DNA from: Symbiodinium natans
Lineage: Eukaryota > Sar > Dinophyceae > Suessiales > Symbiodiniaceae
Length of the DNA: 64,000 nt
Assembly (NCBI GenBank): GCA_905221605.1
Contig: CAJNDS010002634.1
Span: 2,096,229-2,160,228, forward strand
Direction: 5' to 3'
The position numbers and the translations under genes were made by a program. A model generated the notes under the pieces. The model saw only the letters and a program-made list of their open reading frames with translations, had not been told where the DNA came from and ran no database searches. Positions 19,993-28,275 of this stretch are shown here, one piece after another. Each line of letters opens with the position of its first letter. Position 1 is the first letter of the stretch.

Positions 19993-21559
19993 ACAAGCCT
20001 AAAATGCGTACTGATTCGGGGCTCAATTTGCGCTTTGAACTGGATTGACTTGACACACGCATCCAAACTCGCCTGTCTGTAATGCGCACTCGATCCAAGT
20101 CAGACAATGTTGATAGATCCTGATGACGGACTGACAAAAGTGTGCTGTGGAGCGGAATTGCTGTACCTGGAGGGACCGACTTGAATTGCAGGGAATCCGT
20201 CAAGTGGTGACGAAGCTGTGGCCAAACATCTGGGGCCACCGAGTAGTTGGTAGCGGCGGGGCTGAAAAGATCATGATAGAAGGTGTACAGAAGTGACTTC
20301 ATTGTCGGGAAAAGGTGCGCCGCCCAAAGAGCCAGCCCGACAAACCTCTCCAAATCCTTACGTGAAATTTTTGGATTACGCTGAAGGTCTTGAACCATCC
20401 CCAAAAGTTTTAACCGTTTCTCCTCTGCAAGCGACACAACACCGGAGGTGTAGCAGAAACACCACCCTATCCAATGAACCCGAGAGCTGACTTGAAGTTT
20501 CTTCCAACTCAAGGGTACCCCCAGTACCTGGAGGAAGAGGCAGATCATCGCCCCTGTTGCTGGCAAGACGGCTTCCGCCTGAGAGAATAGGTAGTCGTCC
20601 ACAAACAAGTGGCCTGCATGGCTGAACCAAATCAAGATGTGCAACAACCGAAGCAGGCAGGAACCTAAGCGCCCCCACCAATGCTGCGCAAAGACCGCCC
20701 CGAATGGGGCCACGCGATAGAAGTACAAAGAATCTGCAAAAGCGAAACCTAGGAGACCCTGCTCGGACTCCTTGACAACGCATCTTTTGTGAGCACTTTT
20801 GACATCAAGAGATATGGCAGCTTGCCGCGAGCGGGTGCCCCGAAGGGGGAAACAGTGCATCACGTCCCTAACTGATGGCATATGCTGGACTTCTGGAACG
20901 TTGCAGCTTGCATTCGTGCCACACACTGAATTATCTAAGACCAACCTTTCCGAACGATTTGGCGCACGGACCACGGAGAGCTTCCCTATTGCCAGTGTAC
21001 CCGGCCATTTTGCCTTAGCTGCCTCAATGTCGCCATCAAACTTGAAACAGAAGCCCTGATCAAGTTCCTCCTGAAGCAAGGCTTGAGTCACGGACAAATC
21101 AACTGAGGCCGAGCGCCAATTCTGCATGTGGATGGAAAGTGATACATCCTCAAGGTTCTCTTTTTGATTCGGCCAAAAACAATTTGACACTGGGATATCG
21201 TTGTTGTACCCCGTGGGGACGCCTTGCAAAAGGGATTTGCAAAGACTCACATCCGGATCACCACAAAAACAGGCAAGTGCCTCAAGCGCATGCAGATGCA
21301 AGGGTTGATGCTCACGGACCTTCCATGTATTTGCATCTGTCGCCACACCTAAGCAGGAGAAGAAGTCTTTGCGCGCATCTTGCACCTCCGACGCGGTGAA
21401 AAGGGGTTCGGGATTAGGCCAAGTGGCTTTAGCAAGCAGGCGTTTGGGGCCCTGCATGTCACAAACTTTCCCCAAAAGGTATGTCCGAAGATTTTTAAGC
21501 TTGTCCTGGCACAATGGGGTACTCCAATCCCCACAAGAGTGGCGACCTGCCCCACCCAC
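19841..21559 (-). CDS. Element A DIRS-type reverse transcriptase
   Basis: About 570 codons. An N-terminal region (LLQGVPTGYNNDIP) is shared with element B. RT motifs are LSVVRAPNRSERLVLDNS, ISLDVKSAHKRCVV (motif A Asp), YFYRVAPFGAVFAQHWW (motif B) and LFVDDYLFS (catalytic VDD, 20592-20613), then VPLSWKKLQ, HWIGWCF and thumb and connection regions leading into RNase H. The set closely follows DIRS-clade RTs. It overlaps the preceding methyltransferase frame by about 210 bp in a different frame, so the true join lies within 21349-21559. Confidence 0.8.
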   Translation of the reverse strand: MGGAGRHSCGDWSTPLCQDKLKNLRTYLLGKVCDMQGPKRLLAKATWPNPEPLFTASEVQDARKDFFSCLGVATDANTWKVREHQPLHLHALEALACFCGDPDVSLCKSLLQGVPTGYNNDIPVSNCFWPNQKENLEDVSLSIHMQNWRSASVDLSVTQALLQEELDQGFCFKFDGDIEAAKAKWPGTLAIGKLSVVRAPNRSERLVLDNSVCGTNASCNVPEVQHMPSVRDVMHCFPLRGTRSRQAAISLDVKSAHKRCVVKESEQGLLGFAFADSLYFYRVAPFGAVFAQHWWGRLGSCLLRLLHILIWFSHAGHLFVDDYLFSQAEAVLPATGAMICLFLQVLGVPLSWKKLQVSSRVHWIGWCFCYTSGVVSLAEEKRLKLLGMVQDLQRNPKISRKDLERFVGLALWAAHLFPTMKSLLYTFYHDLFSPAATNYSVAPDVWPQLRHHLTDSLQFKSVPPGTAIPLHSTLLSVRHQDLSTLSDLDRVRITDRRVWMRVSSQSSSKRKLSPESVRILGLFEHWLLHVCPFCSMRPQGNASFEARADASAHGSVCCIGGLVSRNFSLQCL

Positions 21560-22608
21560 GGTCCAACATCCAGGGCCTTGACAGGTACTAAAGCCGACGC
21601 GGTGGCAATAGTGTGTTCAATCTGTGCACCTGCAAGAAGCGGCCTGATGTGCAACGCGAATTCTTCAGCCAGGCATTGAGGGTACTTAGCCGTCTTACGA
21701 CTTTTGAACGAGCCATCACTCTCACGTCCCTGCACGGACTCATGTGCATTGCGTCCGTGTTGACACGTCTGGCCCATCACGGACAGGGCTTGAAAGCTCG
21801 ATGCAAACAACCAAGTTTTTGCCCAGTTCTCCCCAAATGCACAGGCCGGGAGGACAATGAGGGCTGTGGACCCACAGTGCAACCAGCCTTGAACGCACGA
21901 TTCATCCCAGGACATAGCACCTGAAGGTTGCTCCAAATGGCCATGGCCCCCGGCCCCATGGACTGCTTGAAGACATTTGCACGCCCTGAAAAGCATCTCG
22001 TGACTTGTTTGTATACGAGCCTGAGCTGATGGGGGTAGATTCTCCAGGCCCCCTAGCTGGGTTGGTGTGCGGATGGCAAAGGGCGGACCTCCAAAGAGTT
22101 TCAGGCGGGAGTATTCCGAGCAGCAAGGGGATGCCGCACAATACCCCACAACACCTGAGCCACAGATGAACAAGAGCTGCTCGAAAAAGGTATTATCGAG
22201 AATGTCCATGCTGCTATCCAACAGGAAATCAACTGCAAGTGTTGGGAAGCCTAACTCCTGCACCGCTGAAGATAGAGGCTTCTCCGCGCCCGAACAAATG
22301 TCCAGGAAGATTCTTGAAGACTGCTGCAGCGCTGATTGAACTATGGCAGGCGAGGATGGTGGTGGGCGAGGTATTTGGGGCTGCAAGATCAAGCTGTGGT
22401 GAGCAAACCCTTTTGGAGAAGGCTTTCCCCAATTAACCCCGGAGCTAGGAACTGCCTGCTGAGTAGGAGGGCAATGGGCGGGTGTGGGAACCGGTGCTGG
22501 GGGCACGGTTCGTGGCTGGGGCCAAGGGAACCCCAAATCCCTAAGTGGATCACCTGACACGCCTGGGAGGGTAAAGGCCGTCAGCACCCATCTATCGCCA
22601 AATGCCAA
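21349..22608 (-). CDS. Element A cytosine-methyltransferase-like domain
   Basis: Motif I RIFLDICSGAEKPLSSAV is followed by LAVDFLLD (cofactor-binding acidic strand). A motif IV-like GYCAASPCCSEYSRLK (22118-22145) supplies a Pro-Cys, and GGPPFAIRTP follows. A motif VI-like GHLEQPSGAMSWDE (21920-21947) replaces the ENV of standard C5 enzymes with EQP, and ACAFGENWAKTWLF comes next. C5-methyltransferases transfer methyl from SAM to cytosine through that Cys. Target base and activity are inferred only. The first 30 residues (GDRWVLTAFTLPG) belong to the preceding oxygenase fold, reached by a frame change near 22.6 kb. DIRS elements are known to carry a methyltransferase-like domain, usually compared with the DAM type. 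Confidence 0.6.
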   Translation of the reverse strand: MAFGDRWVLTAFTLPGVSGDPLRDLGFPWPQPRTVPPAPVPTPAHCPPTQQAVPSSGVNWGKPSPKGFAHHSLILQPQIPRPPPSSPAIVQSALQQSSRIFLDICSGAEKPLSSAVQELGFPTLAVDFLLDSSMDILDNTFFEQLLFICGSGVVGYCAASPCCSEYSRLKLFGGPPFAIRTPTQLGGLENLPPSAQARIQTSHEMLFRACKCLQAVHGAGGHGHLEQPSGAMSWDESCVQGWLHCGSTALIVLPACAFGENWAKTWLFASSFQALSVMGQTCQHGRNAHESVQGRESDGSFKSRKTAKYPQCLAEEFALHIRPLLAGAQIEHTIATASALVPVKALDVGPWVGQVATLVGIGVPHCARTSLKIFGHTFWGKFVTCRAPNACLLKPLGLIPNPFSPRRRCKMRAKTSSPA

Positions 22609-23489
22609 AGGTGCACGGGGAACTTAAATGGCGCGTGATGCGTTGTGACGATCTTGCCAGGGAGAGTCACCCCAAGCTTGGGGATGAACTGCGGCACAGT
22701 GCCTGCTTGATCCTCAACCCAAAGGCCTCCATCCGAGTACGAACCTATACCCACTGTCAAGTTTGATGACCCCGGCAAATTTGCTGTGTCCTTGTGCGGG
22801 GACGTCAAGATGTTCCTGCTGACACACAAGGCATTCCAAGTCTCACCTGGGAACAGTTGGCACAGGAAACCATTAAGGCTTGCACACAATTGTGGGAGTG
22901 CATCTGTAACTGATGAGTGGGCCGAAGGATTCCCTAGGCGCACCCCAAAGTTCCAGTATCCTGATTCCCCCGGAGCCGCTGAAGTAACGCTCCTGGCAGG
23001 AAGCACGCGTGGAGGCCAAGAGGCTGAAAGCAATGCCTGAAGACAGGACTTAAAGTCGTGTATGCATGAAGAACCTTCTTCTGCGACATGTGTAACACCC
23101 ACCTGCCCGGGTGTTACCGCACCCCTGGAACGACCAGGTGTGTTGCACGTGACATCACCCAACACGGGTTGTGACGGGATGTTGCCCTGAGGACATTGCA
23201 GTGCTGGCGACGACACAGGCCCAGCGTTTGTCTCCAACAAGGAGACCGATTTCGGAATCACATTTACAGGCTCGGCTGGCCGAGCTGCCGGCTGGATATC
23301 ATACCCAGCAACACGATTTGCACCTGCCTGGTGCTTTGCTGAAAGAGGCTGTTGAGGTGATACTGACATACAAGGCGACGAAGGGTGTGACTGAACTGGC
23401 TCAGTGTGAGCTTGCAAAAGATGCGGGGCATCTGGGGGTGATACCTCTGTAGACTGCGAATCTGAATTCGGGAATTTTTGCCACGGCAC
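22581..23489 (-). CDS. Element A 2-oxoglutarate/Fe(II) dioxygenase-like domain
   Basis: After a 150-residue disordered Pro/Ser/Val region, a jelly-roll oxygenase pattern appears: LTSPHKDTAN (HxD iron ligands, 22788-22796), SNLTVGIGSYSDGGLWVE, GVTLPGKIVTTHHAPF, then LWHLA (distal His, 22602-22604) and GDRW (Arg that would bind 2-oxoglutarate, 22591-22593), the last pair across a frame change. The same series occurs in element C. Enzymes of this fold hydroxylate or demethylate bases or proteins; substrate here is unknown. The frame is continuous with gag apart from one TGA. Confidence 0.6.
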   Translation of the reverse strand: MPWQKFPNSDSQSTEVSPPDAPHLLQAHTEPVQSHPSSPCMSVSPQQPLSAKHQAGANRVAGYDIQPAARPAEPVNVIPKSVSLLETNAGPVSSPALQCPQGNIPSQPVLGDVTCNTPGRSRGAVTPGQVGVTHVAEEGSSCIHDFKSCLQALLSASWPPRVLPARSVTSAAPGESGYWNFGVRLGNPSAHSSVTDALPQLCASLNGFLCQLFPGETWNALCVSRNILTSPHKDTANLPGSSNLTVGIGSYSDGGLWVEDQAGTVPQFIPKLGVTLPGKIVTTHHAPFKFPVHLWHLAIDGC

Positions 23490-23504
23490 AAGGGTAGGTT
23501 CGAA

Positions 23505-24705
23505 TCAGTGAGGCGTCTGCTCATGCTGAGAGGCTGTGTGCGACTTGCTCCCGCACGCTGATCCATCCTGCTTGGGGTATGCACATGCATGAACAAAGGG
23601 GCAGGAGCCTCCCCTTGTGCAGCGGCCAATCTGCCACTGGACACACAGCCCTTTCTTCTCAGATCCCACTTGGATCTCTTTCACGAAGGTGATGTGTCTC
23701 CCTGGAGCGCCCTTGGGCTTACCGCCCTTTTCCTTGCCCCGGCCCTTGCCTAGGCCTTTCCATTGACCAACCTGCTTGCCCTTGCCTTTGAGATCAGGGC
23801 CGCGGGGGATGAACAAGGCTTTCGGACGAGCCTGCAGCAAGGTGCTAAGCTCACCTCTGATTTCAGTGAACTCATGCAACGCGTCATTCAAGCTCCAAGC
23901 TTTCTCACTGACTAAAGAATGGATGCTCTGCCAAATCCGACAATCTGCCTGTTGCGCTTCTAGGATTGTCGGTGCACGCAGTCCTGATGCTGGGTCGAAA
24001 CGCTGGGACACAAGCTGGACAAACTTGCAGCTATAGGCTTTGAGGCGGGCAAGGTGAGCTGAGCCAACCATGGCTAACGCAACGTCATGCACTGCCAAGA
24101 TCCGCTGGATACCACTGATCCCCATATTGGCATCGGTCACTTCGATTGTAGGCGGATCATCAAGGAGCAAGCTGGAAAGACCCAGCATTTCGAGCTTGGG
24201 CTGTTTGTGGGGTCGGGCAATCAACAACTCCGAAGCTTTCTCTTCCGTCATGCGATGTTTCCAAGCTATCCATTTATACTCCGAACGTGCCTCTTGATGG
24301 GCTGCGAGGGAAATCAGCCTCAAAGAGGGTAGAGTAGATGGATTCAAGACCTCACTTGGGTAATTTGCAAGGAATTGGCGCTTCATGTCGGACAGCTTCG
24401 TGGATGCAATTTTGGGAGCAAAACTCTCTACCCATGTCTCCAAAGTAGGATCTGCGTTGACTGGGGCCGGTAGAGCACTAGAGGAACTGGATGCTTGCAT
24501 GCCCGCCCACGCTGCTTTGATTTGGGCTATCTGCAACCGAGACAAAATCTGACCTGGGAAGATCTCGGGGAGGGCTCCCTCAACTTCTGCCTGGGTTTCA
24601 ACGACGTGTTTGAAAGCCGAGGCTGTCCAGCCCCGTGGCCACTTTGATGACCTCTGCTGCCAAGCCTTCCTTCGCCAGTGCACTCTCCAACTCGGAGTCA
24701 GCCAT
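23505..24705 (-). CDS. Element A gag-like protein with CCCH zinc finger
   Basis: I start at the ATG whose first base is 24705 (MADSELESALAKEG), although the body of the protein is in the adjacent frame from about 24.63 kb, so one frame change is inferred. The middle is helical (for example LSDMKRQFLANYPSEVL). The C-terminus is basic and Gly/Lys-rich and ends with CVQWQIGRCTRGGSCPFVH, a C-x7-C-x5-C-x3-H finger likely to bind RNA. The stop is TGA (23505-23507) and the same frame then continues into the oxygenase, an arrangement shared with element C. Confidence 0.65.
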
Positions 24706-24710
24706 GTCAA

Positions 24711-25076
24711 GCAAAGATAACGCAGGGCTAATGTTGGTGTTTAGCGCTAGAACAATACTTGATACCTAGATAGGATGATAGAGCTTTGTTCTCGTGAGCT
24801 AGATGATCATGCTAAGCAACAAATCTGAAATGTACGAAACTTCCAGGGCGTCGCCTGACCACCACGTGAAACCCTTGCAAGACGCAACGTCCCTAAAGAT
24901 CTTTCCCTTGGGGATTTGCTAGCCCAATCGAGCGCCTGCCTGCAGAAACACCCAGAGCATGTCAAGATCATAGCAGCAATCTAACCCTTGGTGAACATGT
25001 GCAACATGACAGCCTGCTGTTTCACTGATGCATACGCAAAACAACAACCACACTTTTCTGACACGAACATTGAAGC
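24711..25076. other. Non-coding gap between YR and gag in element A
   Basis: About 370 bp without a supported gene. An equivalent gap of about 440 bp occurs at the same place in element C (40716-41153), so it may hold a promoter, splice acceptor or leader for a gag-pol transcript. No specific motif is seen. Confidence 0.5.
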
Positions 25077-26084
25077 TCACTCCTCGGAACAACAAGATAA
25101 AGCTGCCAAGCATGCACCGCGTCTGCACAACCGACACGAAGATGGCACTGACGTGTGGATCATGAGCCGATCGGCCGGAAGAGTGGCACCACACTTTGCA
25201 CGCATATATGTGCCATTGACAAGTGTGCCTGACAAAGCATCTGAAGGGCAGAGCACATGCAACACCGCGGTGCAGGAGCCCAGCAAGAATTCATCGGGTT
25301 CACCTAGGTTGTGCTCTTCGGCCGGGGGTGCCGAAGGTTCCTCCTCGCTCTCATCTGAAGATCCTGGGTCAGAGTGATACACGAGATCTTTGTCCAGCGC
25401 CTCTATGTCTGGATCAGGGGTGACTAATTGATTTTCTGCGACCTCCCAACTCCCATTACTGCTTTGAAGCAAATCATCACTGCCATCAAGTTGAAACGAG
25501 AACCACTGGAAGGGTTCAAACTCGTAGTCCTTAGAGAAAGCTTCCGGTGGAACGTACGCTGGCGTCAAGGGCTGCTGCCCCCCTCTGTGCTGGGGGACCA
25601 AAAATCGGAAGCCTGTGCGGATGCTATCACGAATGCAAGATTGGCACCGAAGCATGCCATGAACATCGTCACGGGAATAAAGAGCGGAGCTGCTTATGCG
25701 GTGGTGCCCTTGACGTTTCCTATCAACCTCATCAACATTGACTTGAAGGGACATGGAAAGCATAGTGGCTTTGAGACTATGCACTGTGAAATTGAGGGGC
25801 GGTACCTCTGGTGGAGAGGACGCCCAAGGCATGAGGAGAAAATGCCTCAACCACCTCAGCGCCTCAGCATAGCTCATAGCTTGCAGGGGGAACATGAAGC
25901 TTTCGCCTTGCACTGCTGGAAGTAAGAACGATGGAAGCCACGATTCTGTGTGGTTTCGAACATGCATTGAAACAAGCCTGTCAAGGGCATGCAGCTGACC
26001 CAAGAATGCGTCCCGCGAGACAGAATACCTGACGCAAGGATGCCCCAGGGCTGCCCGGTGTGACATGTTTTGGTCGCATAACAC
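25077..26084 (-). CDS. Element A tyrosine recombinase, C-terminal catalytic part
   Basis: Contains the second half of a YR catalytic core: TVHSLKATMLSMS (HxxK box), RKRQGHHR (H box) and SALYSRDDV (nucleophile Tyr codon 25677-25679). A long tail follows: acidic (SDESEEEPSAPPAEE) and then Cys-containing (CGATLPADR, SSCRLCRR), matching a similar tail in element C. YRs integrate a circular double-stranded intermediate without target duplication. The frame joins the upstream YR half by one frame change near 26.04-26.06 kb. Confidence 0.75.
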   Translation of the reverse strand: MLCDQNMSHRAALGHPCVRYSVSRDAFLGQLHALDRLVSMHVRNHTESWLPSFLLPAVQGESFMFPLQAMSYAEALRWLRHFLLMPWASSPPEVPPLNFTVHSLKATMLSMSLQVNVDEVDRKRQGHHRISSSALYSRDDVHGMLRCQSCIRDSIRTGFRFLVPQHRGGQQPLTPAYVPPEAFSKDYEFEPFQWFSFQLDGSDDLLQSSNGSWEVAENQLVTPDPDIEALDKDLVYHSDPGSSDESEEEPSAPPAEEHNLGEPDEFLLGSCTAVLHVLCPSDALSGTLVNGTYMRAKCGATLPADRLMIHTSVPSSCRLCRRGACLAALSCCSEE

Positions 26085-27085
26085 GTACCACGAAGGACAT
26101 GCAAGTCAAAAGATAATGAACTCCACTCCACGCGTTGAAGATCTGCAAATCGCAATGAACCCCAGGCAGCAACCAAAAAACCACCAAGCACAACCACTTC
26201 AAGAAGTGACGCCTGCTTCATCAAGATGCGCCTTTCCCACAGCTGAAGCACCCAAGTGGGTAGTGGGAAACTCTCACGGCGTTCACGAGGAATTTTTGAC
26301 TTCAGAAAGGAACCAATCACTTTTTCGTACGCGCACGATAAGATTGTACATTCTGCGACTTTGCATAGCCAACGAAGTGCTTTGATTGTCATGCAACAGC
26401 TTGAACCCAGAGTAGGGTCTCCATGCTTCTCAAGGGACATGGTGACTAGTATGTCTGCCATCATAACACTATCAAGATTGCCAAAACAGAGGCCTAGCCC
26501 TTCAAGGTTCGCCACAAAGTGTGACCAAGCTGCCAGGTAACGGAGCACCGTGTTCGTGGCATACCCGGAAAGAATCCGCGAGGTGTGATGACTGGCAAAT
26601 TCGGAGCACTGGATCTGCTTGAACAATCCACTACAATCACCCATAAAAACAAGAACACCCCAAAATAGTGACAAGGCCATCTGGGAGAAACCTGCAATCT
26701 GCTGGAACTTGGGATGGTGGGGATCGGCCGCCTTTGCGGGCTTTCGCTTCGAGACAGCTTTCAAGAGGAACGATGAAGTACTCTGCTGCTGTTGGTTGGA
26801 CTCTACAGAGAACTGCCGAAACCTGGCAAAGTGCCTGGCTGATTCTTCTTCAGCATCAGAATCACAATCGCTCCTGCTGGACGTTGCAATTGGCAATAGG
26901 AACAGGCAGAGGTTGCCCGGCACGTGGAACTGGCTCAATGTGTCGTCCCTGGGAGTACAAAGGTTGGGCAAGACCTGCCGACGGCAGAGGGGGAGCGGTT
27001 CCTTTAGGTTTGTCAACTGGTAGCGCAAGCCCCCCCAGGGGTGGTGGTGCACACTTGCTCTTTGCCTTACTGAAATGCTTATCAT
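25874..27085 (-). CDS. Element A tyrosine recombinase, N-terminal part
   Basis: The first third is low-complexity and charged (SDCDSDAEEESARHF). From about 26.6 kb a core-binding region reads YATNTVLRYLAAWSHFV, then KALRWLCKVAE, then the R box GSLRFADLQRV carrying the first catalytic Arg, then CYATKT, a likely beta-hairpin Lys. It loses the YR frame near 26.05 kb. The codons before about 26.9 kb look less protein-like and the true start may be further in. Confidence 0.65.
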   Translation of the reverse strand: MISISVRQRASVHHHPWGGLRYQLTNLKEPLPLCRRQVLPNLCTPRDDTLSQFHVPGNLCLFLLPIATSSRSDCDSDAEEESARHFARFRQFSVESNQQQQSTSSFLLKAVSKRKPAKAADPHHPKFQQIAGFSQMALSLFWGVLVFMGDCSGLFKQIQCSEFASHHTSRILSGYATNTVLRYLAAWSHFVANLEGLGLCFGNLDSVMMADILVTMSLEKHGDPTLGSSCCMTIKALRWLCKVAECTILSCAYEKVIGSFLKSKIPRERRESFPLPTWVLQLWERRILMKQASLLEVVVLGGFLVAAWGSLRFADLQRVEWSSLSFDLHVLRGTCYATKTCHTGQPWGILASGILSRGTHSWVSCMPLTGLFQCMFETTQNRGFHRSYFQQCKAKASCSPCKL

Positions 27086-27118
27086 CAGGATCCGTCGGGC
27101 GTTTCATCCTACAACCCT

Positions 27119-27424
27119 CTAGTCTTCAATCAAGCTTTGCCAAAAACCTGGAGGCCTTGGGAAGCTGGTCTGAACTGCACGCACAAGAAAGCTGAAGCAA
27201 CTCTCAAGGTGCAAGAGCCGAACAGAAAGGCAGCCGATGCTACTGGTGCCAGTATGGCCGCGCAGATCCCGACGGACCCTCTGATCTTCCTGCTCGATGC
27301 GATGCACACGCTCTTCCAAGACTGCAATGTGTGTGTGAAGGGCTTCCAACTGGCTCTGCAACTCGTGAACTCGAAGCTGCAACTGATCTGAAGAGGCGTC
27401 AAGCCCAGCACACGATGCTTCCAT
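27119..27424 (-). CDS. Small coiled-coil protein at the 5' end of element A
   Basis: 101 codons with clear heptads (LQLRVHELQSQLEALHTHI, VLEERVHRIEQEDQRVRR), then an unremarkable C-terminus. It lies between the 5' terminal repeat and the recombinase. It could be a small ORF1 or gag-like oligomerisation protein, or the N-terminus of the YR polyprotein separated by frame changes. The function is unknown. Confidence 0.45.
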   Translation of the reverse strand: MEASCAGLDASSDQLQLRVHELQSQLEALHTHIAVLEERVHRIEQEDQRVRRDLRGHTGTSSIGCLSVRLLHLESCFSFLVRAVQTSFPRPPGFWQSLIED

Positions 27425-27571
27425 GCACTCACTTTGGAGTGAGCCCGCTCACCCCTGGAGCATCGTTGAAAATGAAAACTAGGCTGAATGCAAAGGTTGC
27501 CAAAACACAAACCAAGCACTTTGGGAAAACATGGATGAGAAGACTTCCCATAAAGAAAGCATGCCGTGGAC

Positions 27572-27664
27572 AAACTTGACTTTCTCGCTAGCAAGCACAA
27601 CTCTAGAGCCAAAATGACGCACGAACATAGTTTATAAAACATACATGAACAAGTACATGATACG
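27572..27664. repeat. Element A terminal direct repeat (5' copy, A1)
   Basis: Exact copy of 19068-19160. The first base beyond it (27665) belongs to the Copia remnant. Confidence 0.95.
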
Positions 27665-27720
27665 GATCCATCGGGACATCATGCGCATCACCCTCGGGTG
27701 CGATCTGACCATCAGACGCT

Positions 27721-28158
27721 TCAGCTTAAAGTGAGTGATGCATCATTGTATGCGAATGTCAGCATGCTACGAACCGTATGCGGGTCGGAAACTGGCCCAG
27801 CCAGACCTCCATTAGCAGCTAACGATCCCACATCTTCTGCGTACTCTTCAAGGAACCACTTGCCTGCTCTCTCACACAAGGTTGTACGCTTCCAAAGCAC
27901 TTCAGTGAACGGGGCCAGTGTGGTGTCAACAAAATTATTGGTATGCGACTTCAGTACGTAGCACTCAGGGCCAACACGAGTCCATCCCCGCCTTGCATCC
28001 ATTGATGTGAGGCCTTCTTGCAATGCGACCTCAACTGCACGGATGCTTGGACCTGATGCACACACGGTGATGCCAGCTGCAGTGGAAATAGGGCAGACGG
28101 ACTGAGTGGAGCTTGATCCCTGCGGATCACACACTGCAACACCTCCTCCATTAGGCAT
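27721..28158 (-). CDS. Copia-like remnant, region downstream of protease
   Basis: 145 codons without a recognised domain; the N-terminal CDPQGSSSTQS repeats the end of the protease frame (see the duplication at 28099-28275). It ends with YNDASLTLS and a stop; the same frame then stays open to the element A junction. In Copia elements this segment links protease to integrase. Confidence 0.35.
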   Translation of the reverse strand: MPNGGGVAVCDPQGSSSTQSVCPISTAAGITVCASGPSIRAVEVALQEGLTSMDARRGWTRVGPECYVLKSHTNNFVDTTLAPFTEVLWKRTTLCERAGKWFLEEYAEDVGSLAANGGLAGPVSDPHTVRSMLTFAYNDASLTLS

Positions 28159-28275
28159 TAAAGATCGTTTTCAAATTATCTCAAGTAAGTGACCTACTGG
28201 TGTCCTGAAACACGGGGACTGAGTGGAGCTTGATCCCTGGGGATCACATAGTGCAACACCTTCTCCACTAGGCAT
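28099..28275. repeat. Two-copy tandem duplication of about 119 bp
   Basis: The segments 28099-28158 and 28218-28275 are near-identical, including CTGAGTGGAGCTTGATCC. They duplicate part of the Copia-like coding region and create the repeated CDPQGSSSTQS peptide. Confidence 0.8.

Larger units (their letters stand above)
19068..27664 (-). mobile_element. YR (DIRS-like) retroelement A: YR, gag, 2OG oxygenase, methyltransferase, RT, RNase H
   Basis: Bounded by identical 93-bp direct repeats (19068-19160, 27572-27664); the perfect identity suggests a recent insertion. On the minus strand the order is coiled-coil frame, tyrosine recombinase, gag with zinc finger, TGA, 2OG-Fe(II) oxygenase-like domain, C5-methyltransferase-like domain, DIRS-type RT and RNase H. 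Canonical DIRS, PAT and Ngaro elements place the recombinase last, so this order is atypical. Genes are interrupted by single-base frame changes. It adjoins a Copia remnant on the right. Confidence 0.85.

Noticed and set aside
27130-27642. 170-codon minus-strand frame starting in the element A repeat
   Set aside because: Its first residues are the translated terminal repeat, also present at 19.1 kb; the coiled-coil frame overlapping it is better supported.
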